A DNA stretch of 64,000 nucleotides from HK-STAS-PATE-2 sp046350895 (GTDB lineage Bacteria > Patescibacteriota > Patescibacteriia > 2-12-FULL-60-25): the NCBI GenBank assembly GCA_046350895.1, contig JAXLZL010000003.1, positions 62,001 through 126,000 of the forward strand, written 5' to 3'. Each line of letters starts with the position of its first letter. The first letter of the stretch is position 1. Positions 32,934-41,148 of the stretch are shown one piece after another. The position numbers were made by a program, and so were the translations under genes. Under the pieces are notes generated by a model. The model was not told the origin of the DNA, made no database searches, and worked only from the letters and a program-made list of their open reading frames with translations.

Positions 32934-33872
32934 ATGAATCCATCTAATCAACCACAACCAGAACGCGACCCGATTGCTGACAAAGTGATCGGACTCATCG
33001 AACAAGAGCATGTGACGCCGCGTCCGCGCTGGCAGTTTGCGTTGAAAGAGCGCGTCTTGTGGTTGGCGGCGGTCTTAGCCTTGGTATTGGCGGCGGCCGC
33101 TTCTGGGGTAACGGTTTTTGCCATCGCGAATGCGGGTTTTGAATTCTATCCAGTCACGCACCGCAGTTTACTGCCGTTTTTGGCGGATGTTTTGCCGTTT
33201 GCATGGATGGCAATTTTTATCGCGGCCATCTATATCGCTTATGAAAACGTGCGCCATACCGGCCGTGGTTATCGTTATTCGTTTGTCTTGCTTATCGTCG
33301 GTGGTATCGTGATCGCCTTGGCGGGCGGTACGGCCGTTTATGTCTCGGGCTTGGGCTCGGAGTTTGAAGAAACGGTCGGGGCGCATATCCCTTTGCACAA
33401 GCCAACCGTTGAACAGCAAAAACAGTTTTGGAACCAACCTGAAAACGGCTTATTAGCCGGTGAGATTGTTGATATTAGCAAGGATTTTTCATCGGTTACG
33501 ATTAAGTCGTTCGATGGCACGGTTTGGAAGGTGAATGGCGAAGATTTGCGCATTCGCGATTGCCGGGCGCTCATTCAATCAAAAGAGATCCGTTTTGTCG
33601 GTTTGCCGGTGAAGCATACCGAGGCCAATGGGGAGACGTCGGTGTTTCATGCGTGTTTTGCCATCCCTTGGGAGGTGCGAGGCATGCCAATGCATTCACC
33701 AAAAATGGATTCATATAGCGCGTTCAAACCGATGGACGCGGTCGATATGTCGAATTTGCCGGAGGTTTTGCGTGACACAAAGTTCACGTCCGAGCGTAGT
33801 ACTGATTGTAAGGGCGTACGACCTTACCAATTCCTCAAGACGCTTCGGAACGAAGAAGCGCTAACCCTCTAA
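32934..33872 (+). CDS. Membrane protein, candidate anti-sigma factor
   Basis: A 312-residue protein with a cytosolic N-terminus of about 40 residues, three predicted membrane helices (about 41-65, 78-102, 113-135) and a 170-residue outer domain. No zinc anti-sigma HxxxCxxC motif is present. The inference of an anti-sigma role rests only on the 2-nt spacing from the ECF sigma gene. It could equally be a regulated target. The next gene encodes a secreted protein. Confidence 0.65.
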   Translation: MNPSNQPQPERDPIADKVIGLIEQEHVTPRPRWQFALKERVLWLAAVLALVLAAAASGVTVFAIANAGFEFYPVTHRSLLPFLADVLPFAWMAIFIAAIYIAYENVRHTGRGYRYSFVLLIVGGIVIALAGGTAVYVSGLGSEFEETVGAHIPLHKPTVEQQKQFWNQPENGLLAGEIVDISKDFSSVTIKSFDGTVWKVNGEDLRIRDCRALIQSKEIRFVGLPVKHTEANGETSVFHACFAIPWEVRGMPMHSPKMDSYSAFKPMDAVDMSNLPEVLRDTKFTSERSTDCKGVRPYQFLKTLRNEEALTL

Positions 33873-33879
33873 ACAGCCT

Positions 33880-34442
33880 ATGAATAAAAGAAAGATGACG
33901 TATGCCCTCGCGGCATTCATCCCTATTTTTGCTCTCGCATTTTCGACGATGACGGTGCAGGCGGCCACCTTTGACCACTTCGGTACCCGCCCGGCACTCA
34001 CGCAAGAACAAAAAGATGCCCTCGACCAAGCCAAGCAATTGTTCGACCAGGGCAAAAAGGATGAAGCAAAGGCGCTTCTCGACAAAGCCGGAGTCAAACC
34101 ACCCCAGGGCAAGCATGGCCCGCGGGGAGAAGAATCCGCCGAGATGAAAGCGCATCATGAAGCCGTGATGGCTGCCATCAAAGCCAATGACTTTGCAAAG
34201 TTCAAAGAACTTACCAAGGATGCGCCATTTGCCGACCAGATCGACGCTGCCGCTTTTGCTGCAGGAAGAAAGCCGAAGCGTTGCGCCGCCGGTGATGAAG
34301 CGGGCGCCAAAGACCTGCTCAAAGACGTGATCAAACACGACATGGGCAACACATAAAAGACAAAAAAGCCTTCAAACAAGGCGCCAAACGCGCTTTCAAC
34401 AAATCTTGGAAGACCGACAAAAAAGCCGCTGCTCAAAACTAA
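33880..34442 (+). CDS. Secreted hypothetical protein with a likely frameshift
   Basis: It starts with a signal peptide (MNKRKMTYALAAFIPIFALA, cleavage near VQA-ATF) and continues as a helical, Lys/Ala/Asp-rich domain with EMKAHHEAVMAAIKANDFAKF. The first frame stops at 34356 after 158 residues, but the next frame carries a sensible tail (KDKKAFKQGAKRAFNKSWKT...AAAQN, stop at 34442). A missing base near 34345-34355 is likely. It follows the sigma/anti-sigma pair and may be part of an envelope-stress response, by analogy only. Confidence 0.65.
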
Positions 34443-34493
34443 GGACGCTGTTATAGGGGAATAGCGTTCGTAAAAAAAAGAAAGCATGCAACA

Positions 34494-34513
34494 AAACCGC
34501 CATCAGGCGGTTT
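34494..34513. terminator. Bidirectional terminator
   Basis: Stem AAACCGCC / GGCGGTTT with loop ATCA between convergent genes; T-rich on both sides. Confidence 0.85.
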
Positions 34514-34517
34514 GTTG

Positions 34518-35225
34518 TTAGTTGAGAAAAGTGTTTTCAAAATCTTTGACGGCTTCGACATAGCTTTCAGGGCGTTCGTCGGCCGGGTCATGTGAGTGGC
34601 TCCAGTGCCATGAGAGTTCGCGCGGCGTTTTGAAGCCAAAGAAATCCAAGACTTGCTTTTGCGTCTTTACCACTTCATCGCCGTTCCAGTTTTGGCCGAT
34701 GGCGATAACACCGGCATCGATGTTCTTCAAAAGGTTTTCTTCACCGAGGGTTGAGTGGCGGTTCTCAAGCCAAGTGAGGCGTTCGATGAGTTTTTGGTAA
34801 TACGCATTCATTTGGCCCCAGCGGATCGAGCCAAAAAAGACGACGGCATCAGACTCGAGCAGGGGCTTGCTTACCATCCAGAGTTCGTCGTCTGGATTAT
34901 TGACGCTAGCCCAGCAGCGGTGGCAGCCACTCGGATTCTTTTCGGTATCTTTGAGTAGCGCCTTTTTTTCTCCGCAGGTATTGCCGCGTGCTGTTGAGAC
35001 ATTGCCCTCGCAAGGGTAAATTTTGAGTTTGCTTGCGTCGATAATCGTCACCCGGTCTTTGCCGACATGCGTGGCTATCGTTTCGGCAAGTTTGGTGCTT
35101 TTTGGCATCTCGCCGCCTTTTTCACCAACCCAGCGGTTTGACGTCGTCAAAAACAAAACCCGTTTTTTGTCCTTGAGAAAGGCAATCGTGTCATCCATCT
35201 TGGCGCGTGCAGAGAACGGGTTCAT
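34518..35225 (-). CDS. Flavodoxin-fold NAD(P)H-dependent oxidoreductase
   Basis: A 235-residue protein of the flavodoxin-like/WrbA-related reductase class. The N-terminal strand VLFLTTSNRW and a Cys-rich insert (CEGNVSTARGNTCGEKK then CHRCW) fit multimeric FMN reductases; SDAVVFFGSIRWGQMNAYYQKLIERL is the second FMN loop. The start at 35225 is favoured by a -10 (TGG-TACGCT) exactly 6 nt upstream. Substrate unknown. Confidence 0.75.
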   Translation of the reverse strand: MNPFSARAKMDDTIAFLKDKKRVLFLTTSNRWVGEKGGEMPKSTKLAETIATHVGKDRVTIIDASKLKIYPCEGNVSTARGNTCGEKKALLKDTEKNPSGCHRCWASVNNPDDELWMVSKPLLESDAVVFFGSIRWGQMNAYYQKLIERLTWLENRHSTLGEENLLKNIDAGVIAIGQNWNGDEVVKTQKQVLDFFGFKTPRELSWHWSHSHDPADERPESYVEAVKDFENTFLN

Positions 35226-35231
35226 GGCTAC

Positions 35232-35239
35232 AGCGTACC
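35232..35239 (-). promoter_or_regulatory. Extended -10 of the flavodoxin-like gene
   Basis: On the minus strand TG-G-TACGCT (-10 at 35237-35232) with 6 nt to the ATG at 35225. It is divergent from the promoter at 35250-35278. Confidence 0.45.
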
Positions 35240-35249
35240 AGATCGGGTT

Positions 35250-35278
35250 TTACCCAAGAAGCGCCAAGGTGCTACTCT
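35250..35278 (+). promoter_or_regulatory. Promoter of the SH3 surface protein, leaderless type
   Basis: TTACCC (35250-35255), 17 bp, TG-C-extended TACTCT (35273-35278), then 8 nt to ATG 35287. Confidence 0.5.
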
Positions 35279-35286
35279 GTGGATAT

Positions 35287-36033
35287 ATGAGAAAAATCAT
35301 TGCCTTATTTGTGACGGCGGCGCCATTGCTGTCGTTGATGCCACAGGTGGCTTTTGCCGGTGATTGCTTTCAAGACCCCATCTATGACCATGATTGGACG
35401 GCGATGGTTACCACGGGTGCGCGCGTGCGCGATGTCGCCTGTATGGAGGGCTCAACGGTATTAACGACGCTAGGCGTCGGTACCAAGGTCGCCTTGATCG
35501 CTGAGACTGACGGTTGGTACAAGGTAAAAACGAATGATGGCAAGGTGGGTTGGGTTGGCCAGCAACTGGTGAGTGTTGCACAGACGTCGTATACAGCACC
35601 GGCAACACCGGCACCGACTCCAACGCCAACCACGCCTACGGCCATGGCTCCGGCTGCGACGCGTTTGCGCGGGTATATCTTATTGCGCGTCGAGAAGAAC
35701 GGTGAGGCTTGGTATGTCTCACCAAGTGGTATTCGTTATTACATGAAAGACGGGGCAACGGCCTACCAAATGATGCGCTCATTCGGTCTCGGCATGACCG
35801 AAGCGGATTATGCGAAGTTACAGGTTGGCAATGGCCCATTCATTGATAAGCTTAAAGGCAAGATTGTTTTGCGCGTGCAGGCACACGGTGAGGCGTATTA
35901 CATTCATCCAAACGGCACGGTGCATTATTTAAGGGATGGTGCCGCCGCTTATGCGGTGATGCGTGAATTGAGTCTCGGTATCAAAGATGCGGACCTACTA
36001 AAGATCACCGAAGGAATCATCCAAGTGAAATAA
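35287..36033 (+). CDS. Secreted SH3-domain protein with two GEAWYV repeats
   Basis: A 248-residue protein with a signal peptide (about 1-24, ending AFA), a bacterial SH3 domain (about 37-98: RVRDVACMEGS, GWYKVKTNDGKVGWVGQQLV), a Pro/Thr linker, and two copies of a 60-residue module: ILLRVEKNGEAWYVSPSG then RYYMKDGATAYQMMRSFGLG, and IVLRVQAHGEAYYIHPNG then HYLRDGAAAYAVMRELSLG. The module is frequent in Patescibacteria envelope proteins. It is probably anchored to or active on the cell wall; ligand unknown. Confidence 0.8.
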   Translation: MRKIIALFVTAAPLLSLMPQVAFAGDCFQDPIYDHDWTAMVTTGARVRDVACMEGSTVLTTLGVGTKVALIAETDGWYKVKTNDGKVGWVGQQLVSVAQTSYTAPATPAPTPTPTTPTAMAPAATRLRGYILLRVEKNGEAWYVSPSGIRYYMKDGATAYQMMRSFGLGMTEADYAKLQVGNGPFIDKLKGKIVLRVQAHGEAYYIHPNGTVHYLRDGAAAYAVMRELSLGIKDADLLKITEGIIQVK

Positions 36034-36034
36034 T

Positions 36035-36059
36035 AAAACGCCCCGTTGTGGGGCGTTTT
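36035..36059. terminator. Bidirectional terminator
   Basis: Stem AAAACGCCCC / GGGGCGTTTT, loop GTTGT, between two convergent genes. Confidence 0.92.
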
Positions 36060-36061
36060 AT

Positions 36062-38143
36062 TTACGGTGCGATCAAGCGCACCTTGACCATGCCGCGGTC
36101 TTGCTGTGCTTGCAAGGCGAGGTACGACTGGATCAGCTCTTGGTCGAGCCCGCCGGCGGCGGCGAGATAGCCGTCTGCCCATGGGTGTTCGATGGCTTGC
36201 AAGTAAAGCGTGGCCTTTTCTTTGATGCGCTCAATGGCGTCATGCAGGCTGATATGCGGTGAGGCGATCAAGGTGACATCGAGAGCATTTGGCTTGAGTT
36301 CGACGCTGATCACTTCGGTGTCAGGATGCTCGTGGTGAAGCAGCATGAGACCTTCTTTGACTTTGGCGGCAGTTTCTGGCGAGTGCATGCGGCCAAGTCC
36401 TGGGGCGGCGATCACGACATGGTATTTGAGATCAAATAGTGAGTTGGCTGATTTGCGCAGCTCCCATGAAGTAACAGGTGCTGCCATTGCGGTGATCGCC
36501 GCTGAAGCCGTTTGCGTAATGGTTTCTGGCGAGCGCGTGGCAAAATCCGGAGCAGCCGATGCTTGTTTGCGGCTGCGGATCTCGATAACCGGCAAGAGCA
36601 TGGCGCTGAGGATGCCAATGCCAACAATGATGGCGGCAGCAATAAAGACTTCACCAACGGATGACGCAAAAGCGGTGGCGATGGCGTGGTTGAAGCCATC
36701 GAGGCTTGGTACCAAGGCATTACGCACCTGTTCTGGCATTTGGCCAATCATCCCGGCTAAACGTTCTTTGCCATCTTTGGTTAAGAATTGGGTGAGGCTA
36801 TTGATATCGAGACCGGTAGGGGAGTTTTTGGCGAGCGCCGCATAGATCGGATTTTTTTCGATGCCTGCAAGATTGTTGGTCATGCGGTCATTCAATACCG
36901 AGCCAAGAATGGCGGTACCCACCGTGCCGCCGATCGAGCGAAACATTTGCACGCCGGCCGTGACGGTACCGAGTTTTGAATGGTCAAAAGCGCTTTGGGT
37001 GACGATGGTAAAAATCGGCATGCCAATACCAAGCCCAAATCCCGTAATGATCATGTTCATGACCAAGGTCGCTTGGTTGGTGTCGACATTCATGCGCGAT
37101 AAGAGGTACATGCCGCCGGCCGTGATGGCCATACCCGTCATGGCGAGGAGTTTGTAGCGGCCGGTGCGAGCAACGAGTTGTCCCGAGATGGCGCTGGCCA
37201 CAATTAAACCCAACATGAGCGGGGTCAGAATCAGGCCCGAGTAGGTGGCCGTGACCCCGATAACGCCCTGCGCAAACAAGGGGATATACATGATGGCGCC
37301 AAACATCCCCATGCCAGACAAGAAGACGCTCAATGCTGAGGCCGTAAAGACGCGGCCCTTGAAGAGTTCGAGTGGCAGAATCGGCTCTTTGGCATAGTGC
37401 TCGATCAAGACAAAACAGGCGGCAAAAAATGCCGAACCGCTAAAGAGGCCAAGGATCTCACGAGAGTTCCAGGCATATTCATTGCCACCCCAAACGAGGC
37501 CGAGCAAAAGCGCGCCAAGCGCACCGGCGAGCGTGAGGGCGCCCGCATAATCAATGGAACGTGATTTGCCATCGGGTTTTATTTTAGGGAGCATGATCGC
37601 CAAGGCGAGCAAGGCCAAAACGCCGATTGGCATATTGACGTAAAAGGTCCAACGCCAGCTGACATTGTCGGTCAACCAGCCACCAAGCAATGGGCCGATG
37701 ATACTGGCAAGGCCAAAGACGCCGCCGATCATGCCTTGATACTTGCCGCGTTCGCCCGGAGGAAAAATATCGCCGATGATGGCGAATGAGTTCACCATGA
37801 TGGCGCCACCGCCCACGCCTTGGATGGCGCGGAAGAGGATGAGTTGGGCCATGTCTTGTGACATCCCTGACAACATGGAGCCAACCAAAAAGATAGCGAC
37901 ACCCAGCAAATAAAAACCACGGCGGCCAAACAAGTCGGATAATTTGCCGAAGATAGGCACCGTAATCGTCGACGCCAGCATATAGGCCGTAAAGACCCAG
38001 CTCAGGTGCTCAAAGCCGTTCAATTCTGAAACGACTTTTGGCATGGCCGTCGAAAGGATGGTTTGATCGAGTGCTGAAAGCAGCATCGCGAGCATGACGC
38101 CGCCCATGATGAAGAGATTGCGCTTGGATTCGTTGATGGCCAT
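36062..38143 (-). CDS. DHA2-type multidrug MFS transporter fused to an IS200-like domain
   Basis: A 693-residue protein. Residues 1-510 are a 14-helix EmrB/QacA-type proton-driven efflux pump (motif A GKLSDLFGRRGFYLLG, motif C-like GPLLGGWLTDNVSWRW). The last 123 residues are soluble and follow the IS200/Y1-transposase order: KYHVV, VISVELKPNALDVTLI, SLHDAIERIKEKATLYL, WADGYLAAAGG, and SYLALQ. The HUH histidines align with Asp and Thr (D-V-T, about 622-624), while the Tyr position (about 674) is kept. A repurposed nucleic-acid-binding fold is inferred. ATG 38143 is chosen over an upstream codon. Confidence 0.85.
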   Translation of the reverse strand: MAINESKRNLFIMGGVMLAMLLSALDQTILSTAMPKVVSELNGFEHLSWVFTAYMLASTITVPIFGKLSDLFGRRGFYLLGVAIFLVGSMLSGMSQDMAQLILFRAIQGVGGGAIMVNSFAIIGDIFPPGERGKYQGMIGGVFGLASIIGPLLGGWLTDNVSWRWTFYVNMPIGVLALLALAIMLPKIKPDGKSRSIDYAGALTLAGALGALLLGLVWGGNEYAWNSREILGLFSGSAFFAACFVLIEHYAKEPILPLELFKGRVFTASALSVFLSGMGMFGAIMYIPLFAQGVIGVTATYSGLILTPLMLGLIVASAISGQLVARTGRYKLLAMTGMAITAGGMYLLSRMNVDTNQATLVMNMIITGFGLGIGMPIFTIVTQSAFDHSKLGTVTAGVQMFRSIGGTVGTAILGSVLNDRMTNNLAGIEKNPIYAALAKNSPTGLDINSLTQFLTKDGKERLAGMIGQMPEQVRNALVPSLDGFNHAIATAFASSVGEVFIAAAIIVGIGILSAMLLPVIEIRSRKQASAAPDFATRSPETITQTASAAITAMAAPVTSWELRKSANSLFDLKYHVVIAAPGLGRMHSPETAAKVKEGLMLLHHEHPDTEVISVELKPNALDVTLIASPHISLHDAIERIKEKATLYLQAIEHPWADGYLAAAGGLDQELIQSYLALQAQQDRGMVKVRLIAP

Positions 38144-38146
38144 AAA

Positions 38147-38183
38147 GTTGACGCAACCTAGCAAAATAGTATTATATTGTCAA
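38147..38183. promoter_or_regulatory. Divergent promoters with possible MerR operator
   Basis: Minus strand: TTGACA (38183-38178), 17 bp, TAGGTT (38160-38155), toward the MFS gene. Plus strand: TTGACG (38148-38153), 16 bp, TATTAT (38170-38175), toward the VOC gene. The palindrome GTTG-N3-CAAC at 38147-38157 reads GTTGCGTCAAC on the minus strand, identical to 11 nt inside the merR-tipAS promoter (44432-44442). Confidence 0.55.
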
Positions 38184-38186
38184 TCT

Positions 38187-38624
38187 ATGCAGATCAAAGA
38201 ACTTGGCCATGTCGTTTTGTATGTAACGAACCTCGAGAGGTCCGCCAATTTTTACCGTGATACGCTTGGCTTTCGTGAGCTCGATCGTGGTAATGGTTTT
38301 GCCGTCTATTCATCGGGCCGCACCCATCATGAATTGCTCTTGCTTGAGATCGGTGGACAGCCAAAGGTTACGAGATTTCCTGAGCCGGGGCTTTATCATA
38401 TCGGTTTCAAAATCGGCGATACGGATGATGAGCTGCGCGCCGCTCTCAAAGAGCTGCAAGAAAAAGGCGTTACCATTGTCGGCTCAGCTAACCATCACGT
38501 GACACATAGCTTGTACGTGCTTGACCCCGACGGCAATGAACTCGAGCTCTACATCGATGCCAGCCATGACTGGAAGGACGACGTGAAAGCCATCATGAAG
38601 CCAACAAAACCGCTCATGTTATGA
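38187..38624 (+). CDS. Glyoxalase/VOC superfamily protein
   Basis: A 145-residue protein of the vicinal-oxygen-chelate fold, most like extradiol-dioxygenase/glyoxalase members. It has two beta-alpha-beta-beta-beta modules: ELGHVVLYVTNLERSANFY with a metal His, GLYHIGFKIGD, and NELELYID with the metal Glu. Substrate unknown; some members confer drug resistance, which would fit its divergent arrangement with an efflux pump. The start is set by the promoter. Confidence 0.85.
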   Translation: MQIKELGHVVLYVTNLERSANFYRDTLGFRELDRGNGFAVYSSGRTHHELLLLEIGGQPKVTRFPEPGLYHIGFKIGDTDDELRAALKELQEKGVTIVGSANHHVTHSLYVLDPDGNELELYIDASHDWKDDVKAIMKPTKPLML

Positions 38625-38632
38625 GCGGTTTT
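38606..38632. terminator. Bidirectional terminator holding both stop codons
   Basis: Stem AAAACCGCTCAT / ATGAGCGGTTTT with loop GTT. The stop of the VOC gene (38622-38624) and of the DUF817 gene (38619-38621) both fall in its centre, so the two genes overlap by 6 nt. Confidence 0.88.
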
Positions 38633-39392
38633 GTTTTGCATGCTTCAAGTTCGCGATCAGGATCACGCTGATGATGACCAAGAGAAACCATGAGCTGATT
38701 TTATGGAGCGAGACCATACTCCAAGTCGTGAGTTGGTGTGGATACTTCCAGGCGCCAAGGTAAGTCGAGATATTTTCGGCAATCCAAATGAAGAAGGCGA
38801 TCAATAAAAAAGACAGGCTCAACGGCATGCGGCGTATTTTGTCGGTGACGACAAATTCAACCCATGTTTTGCTATAGATGAAAAAGACGCCAGCTATCAG
38901 CACCCAGCGCATGTCTGGAAAAAAATGATTGGCGAAGAAGTTAAGATAGATCGCGACACCGAGCACCGTCGACGCAAGGTAGGGGACGGGGCCTGAAAGT
39001 TTTAGCTTCATGATACGCCAGGCTTGGCTGATATAGCTGCCAACGGCCGCATACATGAATCCGCTAAAGAGCGGGACGGTGCCGATCTTTAAGATGCTTG
39101 GTTCAGGGTATGACCATGATCCGACAGCCGGATGCGTTTTGAAAAGTTCAAGCCCAAGTCCGAGCACGTGAAAGAGGGCAATGGTTTTGATCTCGTCTTT
39201 TGTCTCGAGCTTTGTCCAGTACAGGATAATCTGAATAAAGATTGATGCCACGAATAAGAAATCGTAACGGTAAATGGGGCCAAGCGGTAAATAATTTGAG
39301 GCAAAGAGCAGAACGAAGAAGGAGCCGGCAAAAATACAGGCGCGTGCTTGTTTGAGTCCAAAGACAAGTAACTCCTTCAAAAGGCTCGGCAT
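38619..39392 (-). CDS. DUF817 family membrane protein
   Basis: A 257-residue protein with about seven predicted helices. Family marks are RYDFLFVASIFIQIILY, LFHVLGLGLELFKT (read ALFHVLGLG), GSWSYPEPS, 'FSGFMYAAVGSYISQAWR' and YLNFFANHFF. The biochemical role of DUF817 is not known. It converges on the VOC gene. Confidence 0.85.
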   Translation of the reverse strand: MPSLLKELLVFGLKQARACIFAGSFFVLLFASNYLPLGPIYRYDFLFVASIFIQIILYWTKLETKDEIKTIALFHVLGLGLELFKTHPAVGSWSYPEPSILKIGTVPLFSGFMYAAVGSYISQAWRIMKLKLSGPVPYLASTVLGVAIYLNFFANHFFPDMRWVLIAGVFFIYSKTWVEFVVTDKIRRMPLSLSFLLIAFFIWIAENISTYLGAWKYPHQLTTWSMVSLHKISSWFLLVIISVILIANLKHAKQNRS

Positions 39393-39475
39393 ATCGGTTT
39401 GATCATAGCATAACGACCAAAGGCGCCGACCATGACGTTGATCTTGACGAAATGGCTGTTTTTGACCGAGGTCTG

Positions 39476-39484
39476 TGCTATTAT
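39476..39484 (+). promoter_or_regulatory. Extended -10 of the FAD oxidoreductase gene
   Basis: TGC-TATTAT, with 11 nt to ATG 39496; predicted leader only a few nt. Confidence 0.45.
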
Positions 39485-39495
39485 TCGCCTATTCT

Positions 39496-41148
39496 ATGGC
39501 TAAAAAACACAGCACTACGGCGCTTACCGCCGAGCAAAAGGCGGCGCAGGATGCGCGTTACGCCGAAGGGCATGAGTATGATTATGTGATTGTCGGTTCG
39601 GGCAGCTCGGCGCTTACCGTGGGCTCGTTGTTGGCAAACCAGGGTTATAAGATTTGCCTTCTTGAAGCGCATGATATCCCGGGTGGCTATCTGCAGTCTT
39701 TCAAGATGGGTGACTATCGTTTTTGTGCTCAGGTGCACTATATCTGGGGTTGTGCGCCCGGCGGCAAGATCTATGAATTCTTGAAGCGCATCGGCCTTGA
39801 AAAAGACATCACGTTTGAATTGATGGATCCAAAAGGTTATGACGTGATGGCCATGCCAGACGGCAAGCGCGTGCGAGTCCCGTACGGATTCGACAAGTTG
39901 GTGGCGAATGTCGAAGAGGCGTATCCGGGTCAGGGTGAAGCGGCAAAACGTTTTTTTGATGTTATTGAGAAGCTTCGCGTTGAAATGGGGTACTTTCCCA
40001 ACCGCGCATTGCGTTGGACGGATTATTTGACGACGGCGATCAAGGTGCCAACCGTCATCAAGTATCGCAATGCAACAGTACAAGACGTGTTTGACGAACT
40101 TCGCGTGCCAAAAGAGGCCCAGACCGTGCTGATGGCGAATGCCGGTGACTTTATGGAGTCGCCAGAACGCTTGTCGATTTTCATGTATACGGGTTTGATG
40201 GGCGGCTACAATACCGGCTCCTACTATCCAACCAAGCATTTCAAGCACTATGTCGACCGTTTGGTACAGTTCATTACCGACCACCCAGGCTGCCACATCT
40301 ACTACGAGACCGAGGTGTCTTCGATCGTCACCGAGAACGGCAAGGTAACGCGCGTAGAAACCAAAGACGGCAAAACGTTTAAGGCAAAAAACTACATTTG
40401 CAATATCGACCCGGCGATGGGCATGAAGCTCGTGAAAGGCGAGGTGCCTGCTTCTTACAAAAAGAAGCTTGAATACGAACAGTCCCCGTCGAGCGTCACG
40501 ATCTACCTCGGGCTCAAAGACGTAGATATGAAGGCGCTTGGTTTTGGCAGCTACAATATCTGGCACCACGAACAGTGGGACATCAATAAGAGCTGGAAGG
40601 ACCAGCTATCGGGCGATTTTTCACATCCTTGGATCTTCTTGTCCACGCCAACCTTGCACACGCATGAAGGCGGCACAGCCCCAGAAGGCAAGCAGATTTT
40701 AGAAATCTCAACCCTGGCTAGCTACAAGATTTTTAAAGACGCCCAAGAGCGCTCGTATACCGAGTATCTGAAAATGAAAAACGCCGTGGCAGAAAAGATG
40801 CTCGATATCGTAGAGCAAAAATATATCCCGAACCTGCGCAAACATATCGAACTTAAAGTAGTGGGTACATCGGTGACCAACGAAGACTTCATCATGTCGC
40901 CAGAAGGTTCTTGTTATGGCTCGGCCATGATCCCATCTCAGGTCAAAACCCGCGTACGCTCAAAGACGCCGTTTGAAAACATGTATTGGTGCAATGCGAC
41001 TAGTGGTTGGAGCGGTGTCTATGGCACGGTCACCACGGGCATGGGTCTTTACTCTGAGTTAACGGGTGATGAGTTCTATGATCCAACCAAGGTAAGCGAT
41101 GAACAGTTCATCGCCGACTTGCCTAAACTGTACCCAAATCAGTTTTAA
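39496..41148 (+). CDS. Phytoene desaturase/CrtISO-like FAD oxidoreductase
   Basis: A 550-residue flavoprotein of the phytoene dehydrogenase/retinol saturase class. The dinucleotide-binding motif is VIVGSGSSALTVGSLLA (about 34-50) followed by EAHDIPGGYLQSF, and the C-terminal FAD motif lies near GVYGTVTTGMGL. A 33-residue hydrophilic lead precedes the Rossmann strand. No other carotenoid genes are nearby, so the substrate is open. It converges with another FAD enzyme gene, with a 26-bp overlap. Confidence 0.82.
   Translation: MAKKHSTTALTAEQKAAQDARYAEGHEYDYVIVGSGSSALTVGSLLANQGYKICLLEAHDIPGGYLQSFKMGDYRFCAQVHYIWGCAPGGKIYEFLKRIGLEKDITFELMDPKGYDVMAMPDGKRVRVPYGFDKLVANVEEAYPGQGEAAKRFFDVIEKLRVEMGYFPNRALRWTDYLTTAIKVPTVIKYRNATVQDVFDELRVPKEAQTVLMANAGDFMESPERLSIFMYTGLMGGYNTGSYYPTKHFKHYVDRLVQFITDHPGCHIYYETEVSSIVTENGKVTRVETKDGKTFKAKNYICNIDPAMGMKLVKGEVPASYKKKLEYEQSPSSVTIYLGLKDVDMKALGFGSYNIWHHEQWDINKSWKDQLSGDFSHPWIFLSTPTLHTHEGGTAPEGKQILEISTLASYKIFKDAQERSYTEYLKMKNAVAEKMLDIVEQKYIPNLRKHIELKVVGTSVTNEDFIMSPEGSCYGSAMIPSQVKTRVRSKTPFENMYWCNATSGWSGVYGTVTTGMGLYSELTGDEFYDPTKVSDEQFIADLPKLYPNQF

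Noticed and set aside
36065..36433. An IS200 insertion into the efflux gene
   Set aside because: The domain is in frame, has lost its catalytic histidines, lacks end hairpins and a separate start, and shows no disruption of the host gene. It is better read as a fixed fusion.
39481..40569. 362-residue open frame antisense to the FAD oxidoreductase
   Set aside because: It is a shadow of the real gene, which has a complete FAD motif and promoter.
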